This document shows positions 17,537 to 27,004 of a stretch of DNA of 64,000 nucleotides, piece after piece. Source of the DNA: an uncultured Duncaniella sp. (GTDB lineage Bacteria; Bacteroidota; Bacteroidia; Bacteroidales; Muribaculaceae); assembly GCA_910584825.1 (NCBI GenBank), contig CAJUCI010000013.1, positions 1 to 64,000 of the forward strand, given 5' to 3'. Below the pieces are notes generated by a model. That model worked only from the letters and a program-made list of their open reading frames with translations. It searched no databases and was not told the origin of the DNA. Every line of letters begins with the position of its first letter. Positions within the stretch are counted from its first letter, which is position 1. Both the position numbers and the translations under genes were made by a program.

Positions 17537-18243
17537 TGTCCCGCCGCATCCTGACATCACTGATTGCCCTGTGGGTGTGCATGCTGGCCGCCGTGCCCGT
17601 GTGCTCGGCCCAGGCCACAGCCCAGCCCGAAGCCTACAAGTTTGACCTTGGGGCCGGAATCGGCATGTCAGGCTATCTCGGCGACGCCAACGAGAGCAAC
17701 CTCTTCTCCCACCCCGGCCTTGCCGCCAACGCATCATTCCGCTATCTGCTCAACACCCGTTTCGCCATACGCGGATTGCTCAACCTCGCGTCGCTCAGCG
17801 GCTCGACGGCCGACATGGAGAACGTGCTGCCCGGCTCGGCGGTCTATGATTTCAAGTCCACGCTCTATGACCTCCAGGCCCGTGGAGAATTCAACTTCTT
17901 CTCCTACGGCATCGGCGAGAGCTACAAGAAACTCAGCCGCATCACCCCCTATCTCGCCCTCGGCCTCGGAGTGTCGATGGCATCGTGCGACGGCAAGAAC
18001 TTCACGGCGATGACCATACCTATGGCCTTCGGCGTGAAATACAAACTGAAACCACGGCTCAATCTCGCCCTCGAGTTTGCCATGACCAAAGTGATAGGCG
18101 ACCATGCCGACGGCCCCGACCTCTCTGACCTCTACCTCATAAAAAGCTCATTCATAAAGAACACCGACTGGTACTCCACCATCCAGCTGTCACTCTCCTA
18201 CGAGTTTGGTGAGAGATGCGTGGAATGTCACCGATTAGACTAA
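17536..18243 (+). CDS. DUF6089-like outer-membrane beta-barrel protein
   Basis: Exported protein of 235 residues with signal peptide SLIALWVCMLAAVPVCSAQA. The mature part has alternating beta-strand patterns typical of a small outer-membrane barrel (FDLGAGIGMSGYLGDANESN, SFRYLLNTRFAIRGLL, YDLQARGEFNFFSYG, LALEFAMTKVIGDHADG, STIQLSLSYEFG). This matches the DUF6089 family, which in Bacteroidales often precedes uppS and bamA. The start is GTG at 17536, needed for a complete signal peptide and overlapping the previous stop, which implies coupling. Role inferred as envelope assembly; no biochemical function is known to me. Confidence 0.75.
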   Translation: MSRRILTSLIALWVCMLAAVPVCSAQATAQPEAYKFDLGAGIGMSGYLGDANESNLFSHPGLAANASFRYLLNTRFAIRGLLNLASLSGSTADMENVLPGSAVYDFKSTLYDLQARGEFNFFSYGIGESYKKLSRITPYLALGLGVSMASCDGKNFTAMTIPMAFGVKYKLKPRLNLALEFAMTKVIGDHADGPDLSDLYLIKSSFIKNTDWYSTIQLSLSYEFGERCVECHRLD

Positions 18244-18245
18244 GC

Positions 18246-18995
18246 ATGCCGATGTCCGTTACACCCGACATAGACCCAACCCGCATCCCCCGCCACGTAG
18301 CCGTCATCATGGACGGCAACGGACGATGGGCCAAAGCGCGCGGCCTCGACCGCAGCCTCGGCCACGTCGAGGGGGTCAACACCGTAAGGCGCATCACCGA
18401 GGCCGCCTCAGAGTTAGGGGTAGGCTATCTGACGCTCTACACCTTCTCGACCGAGAACTGGAACCGCCCCAAGGCCGAGGTGGACGCACTGATGCACCTC
18501 ATAGTGATGGCCATCGAGCGCGAGACCCCCGACCTGATAAAGAACGGTGTGCGCCTGCAGATGATTGGCGACACATCCCGTCTGCCCAAGGAGGCTCTCG
18601 ACCGTCTGAACAAATGCATCGCCGACACCGCCGGAGGCAACGGCCTGACACTCATCCTCGCCCTCAGCTACTCGGCCCGTTGGGAGATACTCGAGGCCTG
18701 CCGCCGATTTGCCCGCGACGTGGCCGAAGGGCGCAAGACACCCGAGTCGATGGCCACCGACGCCGATTTCGAGCAATACCTGGCCACGGCCGGCATGCCC
18801 GACCCCGACCTGCTGATACGCACCGGCGGCGACCACCGCATCAGCAACTATCTGCTGTGGCAGATAGCATACTCGGAGATATACGTCACCGACACATTCT
18901 GGCCCGACTTCTCCCGCGAAGACTTCATCACTGCAATAGCCAACTTCCAGAACCGTGAACGCCGATTCGGCCTCACGTCTGAACAGATAAAATAG
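18246..18995 (+). CDS. uppS: Undecaprenyl diphosphate synthase
   Basis: Cis-prenyltransferase (about 249 residues) making the C55 lipid carrier for peptidoglycan and surface polysaccharides. Hallmarks: HVAVIMDGNGRWAKARG with the catalytic Asp, LTLYTFSTENWNRP, ALSYSARWEI and the C-terminal DPDLLIRTGGDHRISNYLLWQIAYSE. I choose the ATG at 18246, 2 nt after the DUF6089 stop; ATGs at 18216 and 18225 would overlap that gene. It is 11 bp upstream of bamA. Confidence 0.95.
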   Translation: MPMSVTPDIDPTRIPRHVAVIMDGNGRWAKARGLDRSLGHVEGVNTVRRITEAASELGVGYLTLYTFSTENWNRPKAEVDALMHLIVMAIERETPDLIKNGVRLQMIGDTSRLPKEALDRLNKCIADTAGGNGLTLILALSYSARWEILEACRRFARDVAEGRKTPESMATDADFEQYLATAGMPDPDLLIRTGGDHRISNYLLWQIAYSEIYVTDTFWPDFSREDFITAIANFQNRERRFGLTSEQIK

Positions 18996-19006
18996 CGATA
19001 TTTTCT

Positions 19007-21649
19007 ATGCGAACCAATCCGTCACATATCCTCACGTTGCTTGTCGCAATAATTTGTTGCGCGTTACCCGCAAGGGCACAGCTCACGACCGATACCATCG
19101 TGAACCCCACGATGATATTCAGCGGCATGCCTAAGACCTACGAGATAGCCGGCATACGCATCGTCGGTGCCGACAATTACGAGGAGAAAAACATCATAGG
19201 CTACTCCGGCCTCAAGGTGGGCGACTACATCCCCATCCCCGGCGACGAAATCAGCGACGCAGCCAAGAGGCTGTGGCGTCAGGGCCTGTTCTCCAACGTG
19301 AAAATCACTGTCGACAAGACCGCCGGCAACAAGGCATGGCTCTGCTTCAACCTGCGCCAGCAGCCCCGCATCTCGTCAATCAACTACTTCGGCGTGAAGA
19401 AGGGCGAGCAGAAGGACCTTGACGAGGCCCTGCAGCTGCACCGTGGCAACCAGATTACCCAGAACATCGTCAACCGTGCCGAGCAGATAATCAAGAAATA
19501 CTACAGCAACAAGGGTTTCGGCAACGCACAGGTGAAGATAACGCTCGCCGAAGACCTCTCGGCACCCAACGAGGTGATTGTCAACATCAGTGTCAATAAG
19601 AACGACAAGCTGAAGGTACACAAGATATATATCGACGGCAACGAGGTGCTCTCTGACAATCAGGTGCAGCGCGCCATGAAGAAGACCAACGAGAAGGGCA
19701 AACTGCTCAACCTCTTCCGTCAGAAGAAGTTTGTCGAGAGCGACTACGAGGACGACCTCGACCGCATCATCGCCAAATACAACGAGAAGGGCTATCGTGA
19801 CGCTGCCATCCTGAGCGACTCCGTAGTGCCCTTTGACGAGAAGACCGTCGACGTGTACATCAAGCTCGACGAGGGCAAGAAATATTATATCAACGACGTG
19901 ACCTGGGTGGGCAACACCGTCTACAACACCGCGCTGCTCAACAACGTGCTCGGCATCGAGAAGGGCGACGTGTACAACCAGAAGCTGCTCAACAAGCGCA
20001 CCAACGAGGATGACGACGCCATCGCCAACTACTACATGGACAACGGCTATCTTTTCTTCCAGCTCGTGCCCATCGAGAAGAATGTGCGCGGCGACTCTAT
20101 CGACCTCGAGATGCGCATCACCGAAGGCCCCCAGGCCCGCATCAACAACGTCATAATCAACGGTAACGACCGCCTATACGAGAAAGTTATCCGCCGCGAG
20201 CTCCGCGTGAAGCCCGGCGAACTATTCTCGAAGAGCGACCTCATGCGTTCGGCGCGCGAGATTGCCCAAACCGGCCACTTCGACCCCGAGAATATGGACA
20301 TCCGTCCCGAGCCTAACGACGAGAACGGCACGGTGGACATCCTCTTCAACCTCACCTCCAAGTCCAACGACCAGTTTGAGTTCTCGATGGGCTGGGGTCA
20401 GACAGGTATCATCGGCAAGGTGGCCATCAAGTTTACCAACTTCTCAATCAAAAATCTCTTCTATCCCAACTCCTACCGCGGCCTCATACCGCAGGGCGAG
20501 GGACAGCAGTTCACCATCTCGGCCCAGACCAACGCCCGCTACTATCAGGCCTACTCGATTTCGTTCCTCGACCCGTGGTTTGGCGGCAAGCGACCCAACT
20601 CGCTCTCCGTCTCGGCCTACTACAGCCGTCAGACTGGTGTGAACTCGTCATATTACAACAACCGTTATATGAATTACTACAACTCATATTACGGTAACTA
20701 TGGCGGTCTCTACAACAACTACGGCTACGGCTACAACGACTATTACAACAACGCGATAGAGAACGCCTACGACCCCAACAAGTTCCTCCAGATGCTCGGC
20801 GTGAACGTTGGCTTCGGCAAGCGTCTGAGCTGGCCTGACGACTGGTTCACCTTCCAGGCCGAACTCGGCTACAACTGGTATCACGTAAAGAACTGGGCCT
20901 ACCTGCTCAACATGCAGAACGGTACGTCCAACTCGCTCGTGCTCGGCCTCACACTCAGCCGCAACTCTATCGACAACCCGCAGTACACCCGCACAGGCTC
21001 CACCTTCTCGCTCAACCTGCAGATGACCCCGCCGGCATCGCTCTTCGGCAAGAAGGACTGGAAGACCCTCTCGGAGCAGAACACCGACGAGGCTCACCGC
21101 CAGCTCTACAAATGGATTGAATACTGGAAGCTCCGTTTCCAGTCACGCACCTACACCCCGCTCACAAACCCCGAGGGCAAGTACACACTCGTGCTCATGA
21201 CCCGCGCCGACATCGGTCTGCTCGGCAGCTACAACCGCTATCTCAAGTCGCCGTTCGAAACATTCTACGTCGGCGGTGACGGCATGTCAGGCTCCTACAC
21301 CTACGCCCAGGAGACCATCGCCCTGCGCGGTTATGACAACGGCCAGCTCACCCCCTACTACGAGGGCGGCGGACGCGCCTACACCCGCTTCGGCGTCGAG
21401 CTTCACTTCCCCTTCCTGCTCCAGCCCACCACCACAATCTACGGCCTCACCTTCCTCGAGGGCGGTAACGCGTGGTCGGATGTCAAGAAGTTCCAGCCGT
21501 TCGACATCAAACGTTCGGCCGGCGTGGGCGTGCGCATCTTCCTCCCGATGGTCGGCATGATGGGTATCGACTGGGCCTACGGTTTCGACAAGGTCTACGG
21601 CGAGAAGGGCGGTTCGCACTTCCACTTCATCCTCGGTCAGGAATTCTAA
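19007..21649 (+). CDS. bamA: Outer-membrane assembly factor BamA
   Basis: Omp85 protein (880 residues) that inserts beta-barrels into the outer membrane. A signal peptide (to about residue 24, ALPARAQ) is followed by five POTRA-like repeats, visible as YEIAGIRIVGADNY, ISSINYFGVKKG, KLKVHKIYIDGNEVLSDNQV, YYINDVTWVGNTVYN and ARINNVIINGNDRLYEKVIRREL. The C-terminal 16-strand barrel follows, with the lid-lock segment ALRGYDNG near 780 and the terminal aromatic EF. Odd feature: a Tyr/Asn-rich insertion at about residues 545-590, probably an extracellular loop. It sits in the order uppS-bamA-ompH-ompH. Confidence 0.95.
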   Translation: MRTNPSHILTLLVAIICCALPARAQLTTDTIVNPTMIFSGMPKTYEIAGIRIVGADNYEEKNIIGYSGLKVGDYIPIPGDEISDAAKRLWRQGLFSNVKITVDKTAGNKAWLCFNLRQQPRISSINYFGVKKGEQKDLDEALQLHRGNQITQNIVNRAEQIIKKYYSNKGFGNAQVKITLAEDLSAPNEVIVNISVNKNDKLKVHKIYIDGNEVLSDNQVQRAMKKTNEKGKLLNLFRQKKFVESDYEDDLDRIIAKYNEKGYRDAAILSDSVVPFDEKTVDVYIKLDEGKKYYINDVTWVGNTVYNTALLNNVLGIEKGDVYNQKLLNKRTNEDDDAIANYYMDNGYLFFQLVPIEKNVRGDSIDLEMRITEGPQARINNVIINGNDRLYEKVIRRELRVKPGELFSKSDLMRSAREIAQTGHFDPENMDIRPEPNDENGTVDILFNLTSKSNDQFEFSMGWGQTGIIGKVAIKFTNFSIKNLFYPNSYRGLIPQGEGQQFTISAQTNARYYQAYSISFLDPWFGGKRPNSLSVSAYYSRQTGVNSSYYNNRYMNYYNSYYGNYGGLYNNYGYGYNDYYNNAIENAYDPNKFLQMLGVNVGFGKRLSWPDDWFTFQAELGYNWYHVKNWAYLLNMQNGTSNSLVLGLTLSRNSIDNPQYTRTGSTFSLNLQMTPPASLFGKKDWKTLSEQNTDEAHRQLYKWIEYWKLRFQSRTYTPLTNPEGKYTLVLMTRADIGLLGSYNRYLKSPFETFYVGGDGMSGSYTYAQETIALRGYDNGQLTPYYEGGGRAYTRFGVELHFPFLLQPTTTIYGLTFLEGGNAWSDVKKFQPFDIKRSAGVGVRIFLPMVGMMGIDWAYGFDKVYGEKGGSHFHFILGQEF

Positions 21650-21800
21650 TCCGCGAGGCCGCCTCGGCGACTTCATCGGGGTTAATAATCCCAACCGAAT
21701 CCAAGCCGATTAAACTTTTACGCCGGTCAAGCGTCTATAAAATATACACGTTTATTTCAACGACTTAACCGACACTCAACATCAATCCTCATTAAGCGAT

Positions 21801-22316
21801 ATGAAAAAACTACTTTTCACACTCCTGATAGCTCTCGGCGCGACACTCGGCGCGAGCGCGCAAAAGTTTGCACTCGTCGACATGGACTACATCCTCTCGA
21901 GCATCCCCAACTATGAGATGGCCAACGAGCAGCTCAACCAGCTGTCGCAACGCTGGCAGAAAGAGGTCGAGGCCGTGGCAAAGGAGGCCGAGACCATGTA
22001 TAAGAACTATCAGAACGAGATGGTCTTCCTCACCGACGAGCAGAAGAAGAAGCGCGAGGCCGACATCGTGGCCAAGGAGAAGAGCGCGGCAGAGCTGCGT
22101 CAGAAATACTTCGGACCCGAAGGCGAGCTTTACAAGAAGCGTCAGACCCTCATGAAGCCCATCCAGGAGGATGTCTACAACGCCGTCAAGAAAGTGTCGG
22201 AGGAGCGCGGCTATCAGTGCATATTCGACCGCGCATCGTCGGCCGACATCATCTTCGCCTCCCCCCGCATCGACGTATCCAACGAGGTGCTTGAAAAGTT
22301 AGGTTATTCAAAATAA
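21801..22316 (+). CDS. OmpH/Skp family periplasmic chaperone, copy 1
   Basis: Small exported protein (171 residues) with signal peptide MKKLLFTLLIALGATLGASAQ, an N-terminal FALVDMDYILSSIPNYEMANEQL strand-helix and a long charged coiled coil (about 45-125), the jellyfish-tentacle architecture of Skp. It should hold unfolded outer-membrane proteins in the periplasm before BamA inserts them, consistent with its place directly after bamA. Confidence 0.9.
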   Translation: MKKLLFTLLIALGATLGASAQKFALVDMDYILSSIPNYEMANEQLNQLSQRWQKEVEAVAKEAETMYKNYQNEMVFLTDEQKKKREADIVAKEKSAAELRQKYFGPEGELYKKRQTLMKPIQEDVYNAVKKVSEERGYQCIFDRASSADIIFASPRIDVSNEVLEKLGYSK

Positions 22317-22322
22317 ATTACC

Positions 22323-22330
22323 TATCTTTG
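22323..22330 (+). promoter_or_regulatory. Candidate internal -7 box before ompH copy 2
   Basis: TATCTTTG lies 49 nt before the second ompH start. No good -33 TTG is seen, so separate transcription of copy 2 is possible but not certain. Confidence 0.45.
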
Positions 22331-22379
22331 CACCGCTTTATCATCAAACGTTTATAAATCATAACACCATAATACAACA

Positions 22380-22874
22380 ATGATCAAGAAACTGTTGCTC
22401 GCAATCATGATTGCGCTCCCCATGAGCGTCTTCGCTCAGAAATTCGCTGTCATCAACACCCAGCAGCTCATGGAATCAATGCCCGAAATCAAGACTGTCA
22501 ACGAACAGATTGAAGCCGCCAACAAGAAATACCAGGACGAATTCTCCAAACTCCAGGAAGAGTTCCAGAAGAAATATGAGGAGTTCCAGGGCCTCGACGC
22601 CAACACTCCCCAGACCATCAAGGACCGCCGCATGCAGGAGATGCAGGAGCTCGAGAACAAAATCCAGCAGTTCCGCGAGACCGCCGTTCAGGACCTCCAG
22701 CGTCAGCAGCAGCAGCTCATGGCCCCCATCCAGGAGAAGGTCGTGAAGGCCATTCAGGCCGTAGGTGCCGAGGGCAACTACACATTCGTGTTTGAGAACG
22801 TCATGCCCATCTACACCGGCACCGACGTAACCGACATCACCGACACCGTAAAGACCCGTCTCGGCGTCAAATAA
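22380..22874 (+). CDS. OmpH/Skp family periplasmic chaperone, copy 2
   Basis: Second Skp-like protein (164 residues): signal peptide ending SVFAQ, FAVINTQQLMESMPEIKTVNEQIEAANKKYQDEF, then a Gln/Glu-rich coiled coil to about residue 125. It is similar in layout but not close in sequence to copy 1, so the duplication is old. The tandem pair after bamA is common in Bacteroidales. A hairpin terminator follows at 22909. Confidence 0.9.
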   Translation: MIKKLLLAIMIALPMSVFAQKFAVINTQQLMESMPEIKTVNEQIEAANKKYQDEFSKLQEEFQKKYEEFQGLDANTPQTIKDRRMQEMQELENKIQQFRETAVQDLQRQQQQLMAPIQEKVVKAIQAVGAEGNYTFVFENVMPIYTGTDVTDITDTVKTRLGVK

Positions 22875-22908
22875 TCGGCCCGCGACATAGCGAAAGATAT
22901 TGAATGAA

Positions 22909-22935
22909 TGTAGGGCCGCCCGGCCCTACATTTTT
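22909..22935 (+). terminator. Intrinsic terminator after the ompH pair
   Basis: Perfect 10-bp inverted repeat TGTAGGGCCG/CGGCCCTACA (22909-22918 with 22921-22930) followed by TTTTT. Confidence 0.85.
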
Positions 22936-22982
22936 CAATGACATAACACACATACACCAACCCCACAGTAAGAGTTAAAGCA

Positions 22983-24908
22983 GTGCTACGTATCAAGCGC
23001 ATGGACCTGTTCATCCTGCAGAGCTTCCTGCCTCTGTTCGTGATGACATTCTGCATATGCCTTTTTATCGTACTGATGCAATTCCTGTGGCGTTACATCG
23101 ACGACCTCGTAGGCAAGGGCCTTGGGGTCGACGTCATTTCCGAGCTCTTCTTCTACGCCGCGCTCACCATGGTGCCGATGGCTCTGCCGCTGGCCATACT
23201 GCTTGCGTCGCTGATGATATTCGGCAACCTCGGCGAGAACTTCGAGCTTACAGCCATGAAGGCGTCAGGCATATCGCTCCTGCGCACAATGGCCCCGCTG
23301 ATTGTGCTCATGGTGATTATAGCCACGGGTGCATTCTTTTTTCAGAACAACGCGCTCCCCATCGCCCAGACCAAGATGTGGACGCTCCTCTACTCCGTGA
23401 GGCAGAAATCGCCCGAGCTGGAGATACCCGAGGGGGTGTTCTATGACCAGATTCCGGGCTATAACCTCTTTGTCGAGAGCAAGAACCGCGAGACGGGCGT
23501 GCTCTACGACATGATGATTTACGACGTGTCGCGCGGATTCGAGAACTCCTCGATTATCCTGGCCGACTCGGGCAAGATGAGCATCACCCCTGACAAGACC
23601 CACCTGTTCCTCGAGCTGTGGACCGGCGAGTCGTTCGAAAACCTCAAGGATGCCGCCACAGGCATGAAGAACGTGCCCTATCGCCGCGAGACGTTTGACG
23701 TGAAGGAAATCATGGTGACATTTGACGCCAACTTCAACCGCATGGACGAGCAGGGCATGCGCAGCCAGTATATCGGCAAGAACATGGCCGAACTGCGCGC
23801 CACCATCGACTCCGTGCAGCTCAAGGTTGACTCGCTCGGCACCCAATATGCCCGCGACCTGCAGGAGACCCCACACCTCAACATCGCCCCCTACAGCATC
23901 AAGACCGACACCGCCGGCACGCGTCTGCGCACCCCCACGCCAGCAGTCGAAATGGCCGGAGGGCCGATAGATGTCGACTCGGTATTCCGAGGCTCGTCGT
24001 CAGGCGTGGGCATCAACTACCTCCAGTCCGCCCTGTCAAAAGCCCAGCGCACCAAGCAGGAATATGAATACCGCAGCCTCACGATGTCCGACGACCAGCG
24101 GTCGATACGCCGCCACTCCATCGAGCTGCAGAAGAAGTTCACGCTCTCATTCGCCTGCATCATCTTCTTCTTCATCGGCGCGCCGCTCGGAGCCATCATC
24201 CGCAAGGGCGGACTCGGCACACCGCTCGTAATCTCGGTGTTCCTCTTCATCTTCTACTACATAATCGACAACATGGGCTACAAGCTCGCCCGCGACGGCA
24301 AATGGCCCGTATGGCAGGGCATGTGGCTCAGCGCGTCGGTGCTGCTGCCGCTCGGCATATTCTTCACCTACAAGGCCGTCAACGACTCGGCCGTGTTCAA
24401 CAAGGACGCATACCTCAACTTCTTCCGCCGCTTCTTCGGCGTGAGCGAGGTGCGCTCGGTCGAGATGAAGGAGATAGTCATGGAGGAGGTGCGCCCCGCG
24501 CTCGCCGTCGAGAAACTCGGCCACCTGCGCGACATCACCGCCGCCTACCTGCGCGACAATCCCGCCCGGCAGGGCTATGTCGACTACTGGCGGCGCGGAT
24601 ATGACCGCGACGGGCTGCACGCGCTGCGCGACTACGAGGAGCAGCTCGTGGACCGCCTGGCCAACTCGCGCGACAAGATGGTGATAATAAAACTCATGGA
24701 CCTGCCCATACTGCGCTCGCTGTGGTTCATCGAGCCGTGCCGCACCCCGTGGCTCAGCAACCTGATGATAGCCCTGTTCCCCATAGGCATCCCCGTGTGG
24801 CTCTACGGACGCTACACACAGGGGCGTCTGCGCCACGAGCTGGAGACCGTAAGCAGTGTGGCGTCACAACTTATAACACTCATTGAAAATGGAAAAGATA
24901 AAGCTTGA
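22983..24908 (+). CDS. LptF/LptG family LPS-export permease
   Basis: Inner-membrane protein (641 residues) of the YjgP/YjgQ family, a transmembrane part of the Lpt ABC machine that extracts lipopolysaccharide. Six main helices: three in residues 1-120 (SFLPLFVMTFCICLFIVLMQFLWRYIDDLVGKG, ALTMVPMALPLAILLASLMIF, MAPLIVLMVIIATGAFFF) and three around 375-470. A beta-jellyroll periplasmic domain lies between them. The C-terminus has an extra charged segment and a further hydrophobic pair (WLSNLMIALFPIGIPVWLYG), as in other Bacteroidetes. The GTG start at 22983 gives the family N-terminus MLRIKRMDLFI; an ATG at 23001 is the alternative. It overlaps ribBA by 20 bp. Confidence 0.88.
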   Translation: MLRIKRMDLFILQSFLPLFVMTFCICLFIVLMQFLWRYIDDLVGKGLGVDVISELFFYAALTMVPMALPLAILLASLMIFGNLGENFELTAMKASGISLLRTMAPLIVLMVIIATGAFFFQNNALPIAQTKMWTLLYSVRQKSPELEIPEGVFYDQIPGYNLFVESKNRETGVLYDMMIYDVSRGFENSSIILADSGKMSITPDKTHLFLELWTGESFENLKDAATGMKNVPYRRETFDVKEIMVTFDANFNRMDEQGMRSQYIGKNMAELRATIDSVQLKVDSLGTQYARDLQETPHLNIAPYSIKTDTAGTRLRTPTPAVEMAGGPIDVDSVFRGSSSGVGINYLQSALSKAQRTKQEYEYRSLTMSDDQRSIRRHSIELQKKFTLSFACIIFFFIGAPLGAIIRKGGLGTPLVISVFLFIFYYIIDNMGYKLARDGKWPVWQGMWLSASVLLPLGIFFTYKAVNDSAVFNKDAYLNFFRRFFGVSEVRSVEMKEIVMEEVRPALAVEKLGHLRDITAAYLRDNPARQGYVDYWRRGYDRDGLHALRDYEEQLVDRLANSRDKMVIIKLMDLPILRSLWFIEPCRTPWLSNLMIALFPIGIPVWLYGRYTQGRLRHELETVSSVASQLITLIENGKDKA

Positions 24909-26097
24909 TACCATCGAAGAGGCCATCGCCGACTTCCGCGAGGGACGGTTTGTAATCGTCGTCGACGACGAGGACCGCGAAAACGAGGGCGACCTCATAA
25001 TCGCGGCCGAGAAAGTGACCCCCGAGCATGTCAATTTCATGATCACCAACGCCCGCGGCGAGCTGTGTGCCCCGCTCACACTCTCGCGCTGTGCCGAGCT
25101 GCGTCTCGGCCATCAGGTGGAGGACAACACATCGATGCTCGGCACGCCGTTCACCGTCACTGTCGACCTTCTGCCCGGATGCACAACGGGCGTGTCGGCC
25201 CACGACCGCGCCGCTACAATCCGCGCGCTCGCCGACCCCGCATCCCAGCCGTCAGAGTTCGGTCGTCCCGGCCACGTGCATCCTCTCTACGCACAGGATG
25301 CCGGAGTGCTCCGCCGTCCCGGCCACACCGAGGCAGCCATCGACCTTGCGCGCCTCGCCGGGCTTAACCCTGCCGCCTCGCTCATCGAGATACTCAACCC
25401 CGACGGCACTATGGCCCGTCTGCCGCAGCTCCGCGCCAAGGCCGACGAATGGGGGCTTAAACTCGTCACCATACGCGACCTCATAGCCTACCGTCTGCGC
25501 ACCGAATCGCTCGTCGAGCAGGGCGTGGAGGTGGATATGCCCACAGCCTACGGCCACTTCCGTCTCATCCCCTTCCGTCAGAAGAGCAACGGCCTCGAGC
25601 ACATCGCCCTCATCAAGGGTGAGCTCACCCCCGACGAGCCTATGCTCGTGCGCGTGCACTCGTCATGCGCCACAGGCGACATTTTCGGCTCCATGCGATG
25701 CGACTGCGGCGAGCAGCTTCACAAGGCTATGGAGATGATTGAGAAGGAGGGACGCGGCTGCGTGCTCTATCTCAATCAGGAGGGGCGCGGCATCGGCCTG
25801 ATGGAGAAAATCAAGGCCTACAAGCTACAGGAGGAGGGTCTCGACACCGTCGACGCCAACCTGCATCTCGGCCACAAGGCCGACGAGCGCGACTATGGCG
25901 TGGGCGCGCAGATACTCCGTCTGCTCAACATCCAGAAGATGCGTCTCATCACCAACAACCCCGTCAAGCGCAAGGGACTCGAGGGATTCGGCCTAGAGGT
26001 TGTAGAGAACGTGCCTATGGAAATCCCCGCCAACAAATACAACCGCCGCTACATGCTCACCAAGCAGGAGCGCATGGGCCACAAACTCCACCTCTAA
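24889..26097 (+). CDS. ribBA: Bifunctional DHBP synthase / GTP cyclohydrolase II
   Basis: Riboflavin-pathway fusion enzyme (402 residues). The N-terminal RibB half (about 1-205) makes 3,4-dihydroxy-2-butanone 4-phosphate and shows VVDDEDRENEGDLI, LCAPLTLSRC, TGVSAHDRAATIRALA, GRPGHVHPLYAQDAGVLRRPGHTEAAIDLARLAGL. The C-terminal RibA half (about 206-402) opens GTP and shows VRVHSSCATGDIFGSMRCDCGEQLHKAM with the zinc cysteines, YLNQEGRGIGLMEKIKAY and RLITNNPVKRKGLEGFGLEV. The ATG at 24889 is preferred to a TTG six bases earlier. It overlaps the LptF/G gene, so it is cotranscribed with it. Confidence 0.96.
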   Translation: MEKIKLDTIEEAIADFREGRFVIVVDDEDRENEGDLIIAAEKVTPEHVNFMITNARGELCAPLTLSRCAELRLGHQVEDNTSMLGTPFTVTVDLLPGCTTGVSAHDRAATIRALADPASQPSEFGRPGHVHPLYAQDAGVLRRPGHTEAAIDLARLAGLNPAASLIEILNPDGTMARLPQLRAKADEWGLKLVTIRDLIAYRLRTESLVEQGVEVDMPTAYGHFRLIPFRQKSNGLEHIALIKGELTPDEPMLVRVHSSCATGDIFGSMRCDCGEQLHKAMEMIEKEGRGCVLYLNQEGRGIGLMEKIKAYKLQEEGLDTVDANLHLGHKADERDYGVGAQILRLLNIQKMRLITNNPVKRKGLEGFGLEVVENVPMEIPANKYNRRYMLTKQERMGHKLHL

Positions 26098-26231
26098 TCC
26101 CCTCGTTCCTGAGAATAAGACGGAAGCACAGGAGAACATCAACCATATCTTCAATGCACGAGTAACCGCCCCAGCATCCACCTCAAAAACACTCCTTCCC
26201 CGAAAAAGGGATACATAAGGACATAATAAAC

Positions 26232-26278
26232 AAAAGAGACATAAGTTGCTTTTCCCAAGCTGAACTTATGTCTCTTTT
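26232..26278. terminator. Hairpin (C) between convergent ribBA and hepT
   Basis: A 16-bp perfect stem (26232-26247 with 26263-26278) containing AGAGACATAAG, T-rich on one side and A-rich on the other, suits bidirectional termination. Upstream words GGGATACATAAGGACATAA (26208-26226) echo hairpins A, B and D. Nothing coding is seen in 26098-26353. Confidence 0.75.
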
Positions 26279-26353
26279 TATTTCCTATAGAAGTATTAAA
26301 TCATAGTAAGATTCAATTACCAAAAGCTAACATGTCAGTATGACGTTATCAAA

Positions 26354-26698
26354 CTATCGTCCAAGCAGCCTAATCACTTCATCCTTCAATTTTGGCAAGT
26401 GATTCACGACTATACCCCATAAGATTTCATTATCCAGACTGTCATAGCCATGAATAATATAGTTTCGGGTACTCACAATCTGCCTGGAACTTGATATTCC
26501 TATTTGCGGATTAATCTTAAGGATATGGCCGACGGCTTCGCCAATTATCGCTATGTTGAGAAGAACAGCACACCTATACATCTCATCATGACAAAACACA
26601 TCAAAGCGTCTCGGGCGGCTCTCCACAAATTGCTCTATCTTCAAAATCGAAGCAAGGACGTCATTTAGTCGCTTTTCTATATTTCTTGCGTCATCCAT
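26354..26698 (-). CDS. hepT: HepT-like toxin (DUF86)
   Basis: Predicted HEPN-domain ribonuclease toxin (114 residues from the ATG at 26698). The catalytic RX4-HXY motif is visible as R78-NYII-H83-G-Y85 in STRNYIIHGYDSLDN. The helical N-terminus (DDARNIEKRLNDVLASILKIEQFV) and NIAIIGEAVGHILK are typical of DUF86. The start overlaps the antitoxin stop by 8 bp; an upstream ATG at 26719 is possible. In studied HepT/MntA systems the toxin is neutralised by AMPylation of the HXY tyrosine by the partner enzyme. Confidence 0.9.
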   Translation of the reverse strand: MDDARNIEKRLNDVLASILKIEQFVESRPRRFDVFCHDEMYRCAVLLNIAIIGEAVGHILKINPQIGISSSRQIVSTRNYIIHGYDSLDNEILWGIVVNHLPKLKDEVIRLLGR

Positions 26699-26996
26699 AG
26701 AGCTTATACTTAGTCTCATCCAGCTCCTGACGGAACACAGGATTGGTTATTGCGTCATAACACACCAAATCCACATCGCGGCCAAACAGGGCTTCAAGCT
26801 CGTACTGCAGCGAGAAGAAATTGTCAGCATACTCGTCAAGGCCGATACGCTCCTTATCGAAACTCACAGCCAAGTCCACATCACTTTGAGCATTAAAGCG
26901 CGAAGTCAATATAGACCCGAATACATATAGAGCCTTGACCCTATACTTCCTGCATAAGGCTATAATCTTTGAGATATTTAACTCTATGAGTTTCAT
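26691..26996 (-). CDS. mntA: MntA-like nucleotidyltransferase antitoxin
   Basis: Minimal nucleotidyltransferase of 101 residues. The motif GS-X10-DXD is seen as G27-S28 ... D39-V-D41 (YVFGSILTSRFNAQSDVDLAVSF). In the HepT/MntA family this enzyme adds AMP to the toxin. It is first in a two-gene operon, overlapping hepT. A good promoter ends only 8 bp before its ATG, so the mRNA would have almost no leader. Confidence 0.9.
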   Translation of the reverse strand: MKLIELNISKIIALCRKYRVKALYVFGSILTSRFNAQSDVDLAVSFDKERIGLDEYADNFFSLQYELEALFGRDVDLVCYDAITNPVFRQELDETKYKLYG

Positions 26997-27004
26997 TGAC
27001 CTTG

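Noticed and set aside
26098..26230. Small frames between ribBA and hepT
   Set aside because: Short, no conserved pattern, and overlapped by the hairpin region.
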